Positions 1 to 10,989 of a stretch of DNA of 64,000 nt are shown one piece after another (the first letter of the stretch is position 1; every line of letters starts with the position of its first letter). This stretch comes from Crossaster papposus. Taxonomy: Eukaryota > Echinodermata > Asteroidea > Velatida > Solasteridae. Location: contig JBAIAA010000396.1 of the NCBI GenBank assembly GCA_037893245.1, forward strand, positions 1,116,001 to 1,180,000. The letters run 5' to 3'. Both the position numbers and the translations under genes were made by a program. The notes under the pieces are model-generated. The model was given only the letters and a program-made list of their open reading frames with translations, was not told the origin of the DNA and made no database searches.

Positions 1-2832
1 TACACGTGGACATCCATACACATAAGAAAACATGGCTGCGAATGAGGACCATTTTCTCGACACATATCTGAGCTGCGAGCCTCAACGTTGTTCGAGAATG
101 AAGAGACACTCACCAGTTCGACACCCGAGCCAAAATATTGCCAAATTTCTCACTGAAAAACAAACAAACTGAGAGACTCATGCGTCAGTATACTGGCGGC
201 ATAGGCCTATGTGGCAATACACGTGTACATACATATACATCAGAAAACATGGCTGCGAATGAGGATAATGTTCTCGACATAAATCTGAGCTGCGAACCTC
301 AACGTTGTTCGAGAATGAAGAGACACTCACCAGCTCGACATCTGAGTCAAAATATTGCCAAATTTCTCACTGGAACAAACCTAAACTGAGAGACTCCTGC
401 GTCAGGACACTGGCGGCATATGCCTATGTGGCAATACACGTGTACATACAAACACATCAGAAAACATGGCTGCAAATGAGGATAATGTTCTCGAAATATA
501 TCTGAGCTGCAAACCTCAACGTTATTCGAGAATGAAGAGACATTCACCACCTCCACATCTGAGCTAACACATCGCCAAAATTATCACCGGAAGAGACCAA
601 AACTTTGAGACTCATGCGTCAGGACACTGCCGGCATAGGCCTATGAGGCAATACACGTGTACATACATACACATCAGAAAACATGGCTACGAATGAGGAT
701 AATTTTGTCGACATATATCTGAGCTGCGAGCCTCAACGTTGTTCGAGAATGAAGAGACACTCACCAGCTCGACATCCAAGCCAAAATATTGCAAAATGTC
801 TCACTGGAAAAAACCTAAACTGAGAGACTCATGTGTCAGGATACTGGCGGCATAGGCCTATGTGGCAATACACGTGTACATACAAACACATCAGAAAACA
901 TGGCTGCGAATGAGGATATTTTTCTCGACATATATCTGAGCTGCGAACCTCAACGTTGTTGGGGAATGAAGATACATTCACCACCTCCACATCTGAGCTA
1001 ACATATCGCCAAAATTCTCACCGGAAGAGACCAAAACTTTGAGACTCATGCGTCAGGACACTGGCGGCATAGGCCTATGCGGCAATACACGTGTACACGC
1101 ATAAACATAAGAAAACATGGCTGCGAATGAGGATAATGTTATGAACTTATATCTGAGCTGCGAACCTCAACGTTGTTCGAGAATGAAGAGACACTCGCCA
1201 GCTCGACATCTGAGCCATAATATTTCAAAAGTTCTCACTGGAAAAAACCAAAACTGTGAGACTCATGCGTCAAGACACTGGCGGCATATGCCTCTGAGGC
1301 AATACACGTGTACATCCATACGCATAATAAAACATGGCTGCGAATGAGGACAATTTTATCGAAATATATCTGAGCTGCGAGCCTCAACATTGTTCGCGAA
1401 TGAAGAGACACTCACCAGCTCGACATCCGAGCCAAAATATTGCCAGATTTCTCACTGGAAAAACAAACAAACTGAGAGGCTCATGCGTCAGTATACTGGC
1501 GGCATAGGCCTATGTGGCAATACACGTGTACATACATACACATCAGAAAACATGGCTGCGAATGAGGATAATGTTCTCAACATATATCTGAGCTGCGAAC
1601 CTCAACGTTGTTCGAGAATGAAAAGACATTCACCACCTAAACATCTGAGCTAACACATCGCCAAAATTCTCACCGGAAGAGACCAAAACTTTGAGACTCA
1701 TGCGTCAGGACACTGCCGGCATAGACCTATGAGGCAATACACGTGTACATGCATACACATAAGAAAACATGGCTACGAATGAGGACAATTTTGTCGACAT
1801 ATATCTGAGCTGCGAGCCTCAACGTTGTTCGCGAATGAAGAGACACTCACCAGCTCGACATCCGAGCCAAAATATTGCCAGATTTCTCACTGGAAAAACA
1901 AACAAACTGAGAGGCTCATGTGTCAGTATACTGGCGGCACAGGCCTATGTGGCAATACACGTGTACATACATACATACACATCAGAAAACATGGCTGCGC
2001 ATGAGGATAATGTTCTCAACATATATCTGAGCTGCGAACCTCAACGTTGTTCGAGAATGAAAAGACATTCACCACCTAAACATCTGAGCTAACACATCGC
2101 CAAAATTCTCACCGGAAGAGACCAAAACTTCGAGACTCATGCGTCAGGACACTGCCGGCATAGACCTATGAGGCAATACATGTGTACATGCATACACATA
2201 AGAAAACATGGCTACGAATGAGGATAATTTTGTCGACATATATCTGAGCTGCGAGCCTCAACGTTGTTCGAGAATGAATAGACACTCACCAGCTCGACAT
2301 CCGAGTCAAAATATTGCAAAATGTCTCACTGGAAAAAAACCAAACTGAGAGACTCATGTGTCAGGATACTGGCGGCATAGGCCTATGTCGCAATACACGT
2401 GTACATACATACACATCAGAAAACATGGCTGCGAATGACGATAATGTTCTCGACATATATCTGAGCTGCGAACCTCAACGTTGTTCGAGAATGAAGAGAC
2501 ACTCACCAGCTCGACATCTGAGCCAAAACATTGCCAAATTTCTCACTGGAACAAACCTAAACTGAGAGACTCATGCGTCAGGACACTGGCGGCATATGCC
2601 TATGTGGCAATACACGTGTACTTACAAACACATTAGAAAACATGGCTGCGAATGAGGATATTTTTCTCGACATATATCTGAGCTGCGAACCTCAACGTCG
2701 TTGGAGAATGAAGAGACATTCACCACCTCCACATCTGAGCTAACATATCGCCAAAATTCTCACCGGAAGAGACCAAAACTTTGAGACTCATGCGTCAGGA
2801 CACTGGCGGCATAGGCCTATGAGGCAATACAT
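1..2832. repeat. 217-bp satellite array, left segment
   Basis: Tandem copies of a monomer of about 217 bp fill this segment. Each copy contains the palindromes CATAGGCCTATG and TACACGTGTA, then an ATGGCTGCGAATGAGG-like stretch, then CTCAACGTTGTTCGAGAATG. Two downstream variants recur: one with CCAGCTCGACATCCGAGCC and one with CCACCTCCACATCTGAGC. Short open frames (60-107 codons) cross monomers but shift frame from copy to copy, so no gene is called. The array is cut at 2832 by the non-LTR retrotransposon. Confidence 0.95.
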
Positions 2833-2900
2833 ATGAAGGTGTGATCACGAGCTTGGGAGCTTAACAACACGACTCTCCACGACTCTCCAAAACAGAAGTA
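2833..2900 (+). other. 5' leader of the non-LTR element
   Basis: These 68 bp lie between the satellite junction and the ORF1 ATG. They contain a direct repeat of CACGACTCTC at about 2869-2890. Non-LTR elements normally carry an internal promoter near the 5' end, but no specific promoter motif can be assigned here. The short leader suggests either a compact 5' UTR or a slight 5' truncation. Confidence 0.6.
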
Positions 2901-3386
2901 ATGGATCTTATCCAGTCTTTCTTTAACTTAACAGTTACGGAGTTGAAACAGGAACTAAAGGAAAGAGGGCTGTCAATGTCTGGATGTAAGGGTGTACTTA
3001 TTGAGCGTTTGATGGAAAATGCGAGAGCGAAATCATCAACAATTGATGCCGGGTCAAACACTGACTCGGATTCGTGCAGTAACACACTTCATTCTCCCCT
3101 ACCCGATGATTCATCAGAACTAGATGTAAAGAAACTAGAACAATCGGTTGATGACCTAAGACAAGAGGTTCGTGGACTTAAACAATACCTCATCGAGAAC
3201 AGTATTTTACGTTCCCAAGTGGAATCAATCCAGTCCGAAAAACAAAGTCTACAAACCGCCATTGATATACGGTACTACGGGAGGACATTGCAACTCTCAC
3301 GAAGACAAAGCGATCCATTGATACAGCAACTCTTCCTTTGTCCCCTGACAATGGTAAGGTGCCCCGCCATAATGATCACCCAGTGA
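2901..3386 (+). CDS. ORF1, 5' part: SAP domain and coiled coil (frameshifted)
   Basis: This is the N-terminal part of the retrotransposon ORF1 protein. Residues about 9-43 match a SAP domain, a helix-extended-helix DNA-binding fold, with the pattern LTVTELKQELKERGL followed by a conserved Gly/Lys turn and LIERL. SAP domains bind AT-rich or scaffold-attachment DNA in many nuclear proteins. A Ser/Asp-rich linker follows, then a heptad-like coiled coil at about residues 75-122 (Leu/Val/Ile spaced through the LEQSVDDLRQEV region) that would support multimers. The ATG at 2901 is the first after the leader. The meaningful frame is lost near 3266-3282: this frame continues as unrelated sequence to a stop at 3386, while the frame carrying the esterase opens at 3266. 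The break is either a real inactivating indel or a consensus error. Confidence 0.8.
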   Translation: MDLIQSFFNLTVTELKQELKERGLSMSGCKGVLIERLMENARAKSSTIDAGSNTDSDSCSNTLHSPLPDDSSELDVKKLEQSVDDLRQEVRGLKQYLIENSILRSQVESIQSEKQSLQTAIDIRYYGRTLQLSRRQSDPLIQQLFLCPLTMVRCPAIMITQ

Positions 3387-4468
3387 ACCACAGCAACCGC
3401 ATTCAACTACAATCAGAGAAAATAATGGATGATGCAATGACGCCCCCCAAACGCAAGTCATGCAACTCGGAACGCAACGGGAAAACAAAGCCATATTGTA
3501 CCCGCTCGCCTGTGCCTACATCTAATAGATATTCTGCGCTTAATGACACGGACAGTGACCCATCGGCTGAAGAAGTCATCGATCACTACTTTAACGTTAT
3601 GAGTAACTCCGACAAGGCTGTCAGTACTCGAACGTACAGCGACCAAATCCAAGATTACCGCCAGAAACAAAATCAAAAACATAGATGTGCTCAACAGGCA
3701 GACGTTCTTATCGTCGGAGACTCCATGACCAATAAAATTAAAGGTCATCGCCTCAGCCGTGCAAACAAGGTAATGAACGCGTGTTACCCAGGCCTGAAAG
3801 CGGATGACATTGTGCCCAAAGTACAAGATCTACTAGATAAATGCAACCCAACTACGGTAATTCTTCATGTTGGGACTAATAATACCAAGGATGACCCTGA
3901 TGCAGTCGTAAGTAAACTAGTACACGCAGCTGAAATTGCCATAGATAAATCTTCAGCTTCGGTCACTTTATCTTCAATCATCCATCGCAGAAGTGAAACC
4001 ATCACCCAGAAATCTAGAATCAACGAAGTAAACAGAAAGCTACACGACATCTCCTCACAACGTGGTTGGGGCTTCATTTGTAACTCTAACATCAAAGATG
4101 AACACCTGTCAAATGATGGTGTACACTTGAATAATCGAGGAGTTGCCACCTTTGCGACTAACTTAATATATCACTTGAAGACTCTGCGCAGCAATCCTGC
4201 CTACCAACACCCACGTAGCACTCATCGCACCTACGCTGACGTCCTCAAATCACCTCAACCACAACGCCCCGACAACCATATGGGTTTTCAGAGAGGTCAC
4301 CCACCACCAGCACGGAGGAAGTCCTTCCATGTCAAGAACCGGCATCGGGACGTCAAGAACCGGCATCAGGACGTCAAGAACCGGCATCAGGACGTCAAGA
4401 ACCGGCATCAGGACCAGGAATGGGTGCAGTACCTCAACTTTGTCAACCAAGTAACAAATCCCCTGTAA
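3338..4468 (+). CDS. ORF1, 3' part: SGNH/GDSL-type esterase domain
   Basis: This is the continuation of ORF1 in another frame; the frame is open from 3266, and the codon at 3338 is TTG, not a likely start. Numbering from 3338, residues 122-285 form an SGNH-hydrolase-like domain. The GDS motif with the nucleophile serine is at 127-129, HVGTNN (the GxND-type block) at 177-182, and DGVH with the catalytic Asp/His pair at 260-263. Esterase domains of this type are established in ORF1 of CR1 and L2 elements, where the protein binds RNA; their biochemical substrate is unclear. The N-terminal linker is basic and low in complexity. The C-terminus holds four copies of a 7-residue repeat (VKNRHQD) encoded by a 21-bp minisatellite. 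The stop at 4468 lies inside ORF2, an overlap of 49 nt. Confidence 0.85.
   Translation: MSPDNGKVPRHNDHPVNHSNRIQLQSEKIMDDAMTPPKRKSCNSERNGKTKPYCTRSPVPTSNRYSALNDTDSDPSAEEVIDHYFNVMSNSDKAVSTRTYSDQIQDYRQKQNQKHRCAQQADVLIVGDSMTNKIKGHRLSRANKVMNACYPGLKADDIVPKVQDLLDKCNPTTVILHVGTNNTKDDPDAVVSKLVHAAEIAIDKSSASVTLSSIIHRRSETITQKSRINEVNRKLHDISSQRGWGFICNSNIKDEHLSNDGVHLNNRGVATFATNLIYHLKTLRSNPAYQHPRSTHRTYADVLKSPQPQRPDNHMGFQRGHPPPARRKSFHVKNRHRDVKNRHQDVKNRHQDVKNRHQDQEWVQYLNFVNQVTNPL
4331..4414 (+). repeat. 21-bp minisatellite, four copies, in ORF1
   Basis: Four exact-length tandem copies start at 4331, 4352, 4373 and 4394. Each begins GTCAAGAACCGGCATC and encodes V-K-N-R-H-(Q/R)-D. Only the first copy differs (CGGGAC in place of CAGGAC). 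The unit is a multiple of three, so copy number can change without breaking ORF1. The array ends 5 nt before the ORF2 ATG at 4420. Confidence 0.95.
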
Positions 4469-7275
4469 ATTATAAACGTGTTAATACACTTAAAAACCTA
4501 AAGTGCATTTCCTTAAATGCCCGTAGCACATTAAATAAAAGAGGTGATTTCCATACGCTTATTGAATTCGAGAATGCAGATGTAATATGCATCACCGAAT
4601 CCCATTTATGTGATGATATCAACTCCGCTGAATTTTTGCCTCCGACATATTCTGCTTTCAGGAAAGATAGAAATAGACATGGGGGAGGTGTTCTTATTGC
4701 ATTTAAAAAGGGCCTCCCTGTTATTCATCGGCCTGACTTGAACACTCATTGTGAGATTATTTGGTGTGAAGTTGTTCGTAAAAACAAAGAGTCGATTTTT
4801 ATAGGAGTCTTTTATAGACCTCCTAATAGTGGAATTGATATTATCAATGAGTTAAGTAAGTCTTTATTGCTACTTAATAAGAACGGTATTAAACACAGAA
4901 ATACTATCCTCACAGGTGACTTTAATCTGCCTAAGTTAAAATGGGTTGACGGGTACCCTGTACCATCTGACAATTCTGAGCTCTCTCAGCATATGATCGC
5001 TCTAATCGAATGTAATTTTTTATTCCAGCACGTTACCGAGCCGACCAGAATCTCTGAGTCTTGTAGTAATATTTTAGATTTGTTATTTAGTAGTGAACCG
5101 AACATTATTTTAAATGTGCATATTGTCCCAGGTATAAGCGATCACGATGTTGTTATTTTTGAGTGTGCATGCGGGTTGAAACAGATTCCCGGTGCAAAAA
5201 GGAAGGTGTACTTCTACTCGCAAGCTGATTTTGGCAAATTTCGTAACAGTTTAAGGATTGCGCAATCTAAACTGCTTGATACTATAAAAGATGGTGATAT
5301 CCAGTCATCTTGGCTGTCTTGGAAACATTTACTGTTTGATATTGTTGACTCCACTGTACCTCACAAGGTTGTTTGCGATAAACGTAAGTCCACTCCATGG
5401 ATTACGGGCGAGATTAAACAATTAATCAGGAAACGTAATAGACTTTTTAAGATTGCCAAAAAATCTAACCGTACTGAGCACTGGTCACGATACAAAGACG
5501 TCAGGCATGAGGTTAAATGTAAAATAAAACGTAATCGTGCAAATCATATTGATCACATTGTGTCAGGTATCGACAGTAATCCTAAGAAATTTTGGAATTA
5601 TATTAAGATGTCTAAGTCAGATAACCCCTCTATTGAATGTTTAACTGTCAACGGTGATAAAATTACTAATCCAGAAGTAATGGCTGAAGCTCTAAATACC
5701 CAATTTAACTCGGTGTTCAATATTCACGTTGTCCCTGATGATCATATTTCTAATCTGGAGCCCAGTGTAGACATGATGAGGGATGTTAGGTGTACTTTAT
5801 ACGAAGTCTGTAAATTACTTAAAGACATTGATGTAAGTAAAAGTCAAGGCCCTGACAACATCTCTCCTAGAATCCTAAAGGAAGGAGCTGAGTACCTTGC
5901 ACCTTCACTCACTAAACTGTTTAATGCCTCTCTAGAAGTAGGCATTGTGCCTGATGAATGGCGAAGGGCTCATGTGGTTCCCGTATTTAAGAAAGGTAAA
6001 CGAGATGATCCTAGTAATTATAGGCCTATTTCACTTACATCTGTCGTTAGTAAAACACTTGAAAGGATTGTTTGTAACAGGCTTATTAAGCACCTTCATA
6101 ACAACAATATTCTTGATGATAATCAACACGGTTTTAGAGCCCAACGTTCTTGTGATACGCAACTAATTGATGCTATACACGACTGGAGCAGCTACTTAGA
6201 TGCTGGGCATAGTATTGATATTATATTCTTAGATTTTGCTAAAGCTTTCGACAGAGTTTGTCACGACCTTCTGCATAACAAACTTATTACTTACGGTGTT
6301 GGTATCCCAAATATTAAATGGATTATGAATTTTCTCAGAGACAGAGAACAGAGAGTGTCCATGAACGGAAATTTCTCGTTATGGTCTAAAGTAAAATCAG
6401 GTGTACCGCAAGGTACTATTCTCGGACCAATATTATTTTTGTGTTTTATTAACGATATCTCTGAGAATATTCACTCCACTATCCGTTTATATGCAGATGA
6501 TTGTGTTTTATATAGGCCCATTGCCACCAATAGCGACATTGAGATTTTACAATCTGACTTGAATTCACTATGTAAATGGTCAGATCAATGGAAATTGAAT
6601 TTTAATATTGACAAGTGTAAGGTCATGAGAATGTCTAGAAAGCACCATACTAGCCAACATTTGTATTGTATTGGAAATAATATATTATCCGCCACTAAAT
6701 GTGAAAGATATCTGGGAGTCATGATAAATGACAAATTAAACTGGAACGATCACTGCAATGACATTTATACCAAGTCCAATAAAACGTTAGGACTTATCAA
6801 ACGAAATTTTGGTAGTTGTTCAGCCAATATTTTAAAGAGGCTCTACATTTCTCTTATCCGATCACGACTAGATTACTGTTGCATAGCCTGGGACCCATAC
6901 AGGCTAAACCACTCCTCTGTTGTAGAACGTGTACAAAACCAGAGTGTTAGATTTATCTGCAGAGACTGGCATTCACACTATGACACTCTATTAAATCAGT
7001 TAGGCTGGACTGATCTCCCAACTAGAAGACAATTATTTCGTTTGGTTATGTGTTGTATCAACATTAATTCCCTTAAAAAGTTTCACCCAGCATCTAGAAT
7101 TGGGAGAAAGGATAATAGCCTAAAACTAAACATTCCTTTTGCCAGAACTGATTGTTTTAAGTACTCGTACTTCCTCCGTACAGCAAATGAGTGGAATAGT
7201 CTGCCCGAACACGTCATCCAAAATGCATCTTTGAATGTGTTCAAAAGTTCCCTTTTGAATGTTTTAACTTTCTAA
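4420..7275 (+). CDS. ORF2: APE endonuclease and reverse transcriptase
   Basis: This intact 951-residue polyprotein nicks target DNA and reverse-transcribes the element RNA in target-primed reverse transcription. The apurinic-like endonuclease domain occupies about residues 28-250, with ITESHL at 58-63, GVFYRPP at 129-135, GDFNLP at 166-171 and the C-terminal SDH at 240-242. The reverse transcriptase occupies about 470-770: SQGPDNISP from 475, LDFAKAFD at 604-611 (first catalytic Asp), SGVPQGTILGP at 660-670, YADD at 691-694 (catalytic Asp pair) and YLGV at 764-767. The C-terminal region ends in a Trp-Asn-Ser-Leu-Pro motif typical of Jockey/CR1/L2 elements, and there is no RNase H. The start is the ATG overlapping the end of ORF1, which is in the +1 frame relative to ORF2, so translation may depend on reinitiation or frameshifting. 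All key catalytic motifs are present. Confidence 0.95.
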   Translation: MGAVPQLCQPSNKSPVNYKRVNTLKNLKCISLNARSTLNKRGDFHTLIEFENADVICITESHLCDDINSAEFLPPTYSAFRKDRNRHGGGVLIAFKKGLPVIHRPDLNTHCEIIWCEVVRKNKESIFIGVFYRPPNSGIDIINELSKSLLLLNKNGIKHRNTILTGDFNLPKLKWVDGYPVPSDNSELSQHMIALIECNFLFQHVTEPTRISESCSNILDLLFSSEPNIILNVHIVPGISDHDVVIFECACGLKQIPGAKRKVYFYSQADFGKFRNSLRIAQSKLLDTIKDGDIQSSWLSWKHLLFDIVDSTVPHKVVCDKRKSTPWITGEIKQLIRKRNRLFKIAKKSNRTEHWSRYKDVRHEVKCKIKRNRANHIDHIVSGIDSNPKKFWNYIKMSKSDNPSIECLTVNGDKITNPEVMAEALNTQFNSVFNIHVVPDDHISNLEPSVDMMRDVRCTLYEVCKLLKDIDVSKSQGPDNISPRILKEGAEYLAPSLTKLFNASLEVGIVPDEWRRAHVVPVFKKGKRDDPSNYRPISLTSVVSKTLERIVCNRLIKHLHNNNILDDNQHGFRAQRSCDTQLIDAIHDWSSYLDAGHSIDIIFLDFAKAFDRVCHDLLHNKLITYGVGIPNIKWIMNFLRDREQRVSMNGNFSLWSKVKSGVPQGTILGPILFLCFINDISENIHSTIRLYADDCVLYRPIATNSDIEILQSDLNSLCKWSDQWKLNFNIDKCKVMRMSRKHHTSQHLYCIGNNILSATKCERYLGVMINDKLNWNDHCNDIYTKSNKTLGLIKRNFGSCSANILKRLYISLIRSRLDYCCIAWDPYRLNHSSVVERVQNQSVRFICRDWHSHYDTLLNQLGWTDLPTRRQLFRLVMCCININSLKKFHPASRIGRKDNSLKLNIPFARTDCFKYSYFLRTANEWNSLPEHVIQNASLNVFKSSLLNVLTF

Positions 7276-7761
7276 TTGTTAAGGTTTTCTAATATGCAAT
7301 TTTACTTTTATTTTTATTCTATTTTAACACATTTTTGTGGATTAGTGGGGTTTTATTTTTCAAGTTTATCTTACCGTTTTATGTTCGTTCTTTGAATATG
7401 TTTCACTGAGAAAATCATTTTAAATGTTAATCTACATTAGTTTAATACATGTATTTGTCGGTTGTTGTTCATTGTCTGCCTGGTGGGTTGTTTGTTTGTT
7501 TGTTTTATTATCGGTTTGTTATTTAGTTATATTGGTATATCGTTACATAGTTATTTTATATTTTCAGACTATCCCATTTTACTTTTACATTTTAGGTTTA
7601 TAATTTAGTTATATTAATTATAGTTATTTAGTTATATAGCCTTCAAATTTTTATCCGGGGAGTGGTTTGAGTTGAACTGTTACAGTTTTGTCCACAACCC
7701 TTGACTTTGTCAGAAATTTGATAATAAAATAATAAATAAATAATAAAATAATAATAATAAT
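7276..7761 (+). other. 3' UTR and AAT/AATA tail of the non-LTR element
   Basis: This non-coding, T-rich segment follows the ORF2 stop and includes a short TTTG run near 7490-7505. From about 7721 it becomes a tail of AATAAA/AATA/AAT units ending at 7761, where satellite resumes with GTGTAGATCC. A simple-repeat 3' tail is typical of non-LTR elements that do not use a long poly(A). Overlapping AATAAA signals occur in the tail. Confidence 0.85.
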
Positions 7762-7959
7762 GTGTAGATCCATACACATAAGAAAACATGGCTGCGAATG
7801 AGGATAATGTTCTCAACATATATATGAGCTGCGAACCTCAACGTTGTTCGAGAATGAAAAGACATTCACCACCTCCACATCTGAGCTAACACATCGCCAA
7901 AATTCTCACCGGAAGAGACCAACACTTTGAGACTCATGCGTCAGGATACTGGCGGCATA

Positions 7960-8840
7960 GGCCTATGTGGCAATACACGTGTACATACATACACATCAGA
8001 AAACATGGCTGCGAAAAGAGGATAATGTTCTCGACATATATGTGAGCTGCGAACCTCAACGTTGTTCAAGAATGAAGAGACACTCACCAGCTCGACATCT
8101 GAGCCAAAATATTGCCAAATTTCTCACTGGTACAAACCTAAACTGAGAGACTCATGCGTCAGGACACTGGCGGCATATGCCTATGTGGCAATACACGTGT
8201 ACCTACAAACACATCAGAAAACATGGCTGCGAATGAGGATGTTTTTCTCGACATATATCTGAGCTGCGAACCTCAACGTTGTTCGAGAATAAAAAGACAT
8301 TCACCACCTCCACATCTGAGATAACACATCGCCAACATTCTCACCGGAAGAGACCAAAACTTTGAGACTCATGCGTCAGGACACTGGCGGCATAGGCCTA
8401 TGCGGCAATACACGTGTACACGCATAAACATAAGAAAACATGGCTGCGAATGAGGATAATGTTATGAACTTATATCTGAGCTGCGAATCTCAACGTTGTT
8501 CGAGAATGAAGAGACACTCACCAGCTCGACATCCGAGCCAAAATATTGCCAAACTTTTCACTGGAAAAACAAACAAACTGAGAGACTCATGCGTCAGGAT
8601 ACTGGCGGCATAGGCCTATGTGGCAATACACGTGTACATACATACACATCAGAAAACATGGCTGCGAATGAGGATAATGTTCTCAACATATATCTGAGCT
8701 GCGAACCTCAACGTTGTACGAAAATAAAAAGATCACCTCCACATCTGAGGTAACACATCGTCAAAATTCTCACCGGAACAGACCAAAACTTTGAGACTCA
8801 TGCGTCAGGACACTGGCGGCATAGGCCTATGAGGCAATAC
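7960..8840. repeat. Block duplication, copy 1 (four monomers)
   Basis: This block recurs 3030 bp downstream at about 10990-11870. Shared diagnostic variants include GCGAAAAGAGGATAATG, the linker GTACCTACAAACAC and the shortened TACGAAAATAAAAAGATC stretch. Its first part recurs again at about 12507-12825 (1516 bp further). The boundaries are approximate, from comparison by eye. Confidence 0.7.
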
Positions 8841-10989
8841 ACGTGTACATACATACACATAAGAAAACATGGCTACGAATGAGGATATTTTTGTCGACAT
8901 ATATCTGAGCTGCGAACCTCAACGTTGTTCGAGAATAAAAAGACATTCACCACCTCCACATCTGAGCTAACACATCGCCAAAATTCTCACCGGAAGAGAC
9001 CAAAACTTTGAGACTCATGCGTCAGGACACTGGCGGCTTAGGCCTATGCGGCAATACACGTGTACACGCATAAACATAAGAAAACATGGCTGCGAATGAG
9101 GATAATGTTATGAACTTATATCTGAGCTGCGAACCTCAACGTTGTTCGAGAATGAAGAGACACTCACCAGCTCGACATCCGAGCCAAAATATGTCCAAAT
9201 TTCTCACTGGAAAAAAACCAAACTGTGAGACTCATGCTTCAGGACACTGGCGACATAAGCCTATGCGGCAATACACGTGTACATACATACACATCAGAAA
9301 ACATGGCTGTGAATGGGGATAATGTTCTCAACATATATCTGAGCTGCGAACCTCAACGTTGTACGAAAATAAAAAGATCACCTCCACATCTGAGGTAACA
9401 CATCGTCAAAATTCTCACCGGAACAGACCAAAACTTTGAGACTCATGCGTCAGGACACTGGCGGCATAGGCCTATTCGGCAATACACGTGTACACGCATA
9501 AACATAAGAAAACATGGCTGCGAATGAGGATAATGTTATGAACTTATATCTGAGCTGCGAACCTCAACGTTGTTCGAGAATGAAGAGACACTCACCAGCT
9601 CGACATCCGAGCCAAAATATGTCCAAATTTCTCACTGGAAAAAAACCAAACTGTGAGACTCATGCTTCAGGACACTGGCGACATAAGCCTATGCGGCAAT
9701 ACACGTGTACACGCATAAACATAAGAAAACAAGGTTGCGAATGAGGATAATTTTATGAACTTATATCTGAGATGCGAACCTCAACGTTGTTCGAGAATGA
9801 AGAGACACACACCAGCTCGACATCCGAGCCAAAATATTGCCAAATTTCTCACTGGAAAAAAAACCAAACTGAGAGACTCATGCGTCAGGATAATGGCGGC
9901 ATAGGCCTATGTGGCAATACACGTGTACATACATACACATCAGAAAACATGGCTGCGAATGAGGATAATGTTCTCGACATATATCTGAGCTGCGAACCTC
10001 AACGTTGTTCGAGAATGAAGAGACACTCATCAGCTCGACATCTGATCCAAAATATTGCCAAATTTCTCACTGGAACAAACCTAAACTGAGAGACTCATGC
10101 GTCAGGACACTGGCGGCATATGCCTAAGTGGCAATACACGTGTACATACAAACACATTAGAAAACATGGCTGCGAATGAGGATAATTTTATGAACTTATA
10201 TCTGAGCTGCGAACCTCAACGTTGTTCGAGAATGAAGGGACACTCACCAGCTCGACATCTGAGCCAAAATATTGCCAAATTGCTCGCTGCAACAAACCTA
10301 AACTGAGAAACTCATGCGTCAGGACACTGGCGGCATATGCCTATGTGGCAATACACGTGTACATACAATCACATAAGAAAACATGGCTGCGAATGAGGAT
10401 ATTTTTCTCGACATATATTGGAGCTGCGAACCTCAACGTTGTTGGAGAATGAAGAGACATTCACCACCTCCACATCTGAGCTAACATATCGCCAACAATT
10501 ATCACCGGAAGAGACCAAAACTTTGAGACTCATGCGTCAGGACACGGGCGGCATAGGCCTATGAGGCAATACACGTGTACATACATACACATTAGAAAAC
10601 ATGGCTGCGAATGAGGACAATTTTCTCGACATATATCTGAGCTGCGAGCCTTAACGTTGTTCGAGAATGAAGAGACACTCACCAGCTCGACATCCGAGCC
10701 AAAATATTGCAAAATTTCTCCCTGAAAAAAACCCCAAACTGTGAGACTCATGCGTTAGGACACTGGCGGCATAGGCCTATGTGGCAATACACGTGTACAT
10801 CCATACACATAAGACAACATGGCTGCGAATGAGGATAATTTTGTCGACATATATCTGAGCTTCGAGCCTCAACGTTGTTCGAGAATGAAGAGACACTCAC
10901 CAGCTCGACATCCGAGCCTAAATATTGCCAAATTTCTCACTGGAAAAACCCAAACTGAGACACTCATGCGTCAGGATACTGGCGCCATA

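Larger units (their letters stand above)
2833..7761 (+). mobile_element. CR1/L2-like non-LTR retrotransposon, near full length
   Basis: This 4.93-kb insert contains no satellite sequence. It has a short 5' leader, ORF1 (SAP domain, coiled coil, SGNH esterase), an overlapping ORF2 (APE-type endonuclease plus reverse transcriptase, no RNase H) and an AT-rich 3' UTR ending in AAT/AATA repeats. Esterase-type ORF1 proteins are known from the CR1 and L2 clades; the exact clade is not resolved here. The satellite reads CAATACAT on the left and GTGTAGATCC on the right, which join into a normal monomer, so no target bases are missing and no convincing target-site duplication is visible. ORF2 is uninterrupted while ORF1 carries a frameshift, so the copy is young but probably not autonomous. 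Boundaries are good to a few bases. Confidence 0.93.

Noticed and set aside
1-2832. Many open frames of 60-140 codons in the satellite, with a recurring MAANEDN...LSCEPQRCSRMKRHSPARH-like peptide
   Set aside because: The monomer is 217 bp (not a multiple of 3), the same DNA is open in several frames and on both strands, and indels between copies ignore codons. Similarity between the peptides follows from repeat homogenisation, not from coding selection.
2821-2845. Target-site duplication for the non-LTR element
   Set aside because: The left flank CAATACAT and right flank GTGTAG join directly into a normal monomer; only a 2-base AT could be shared, which is not meaningful.
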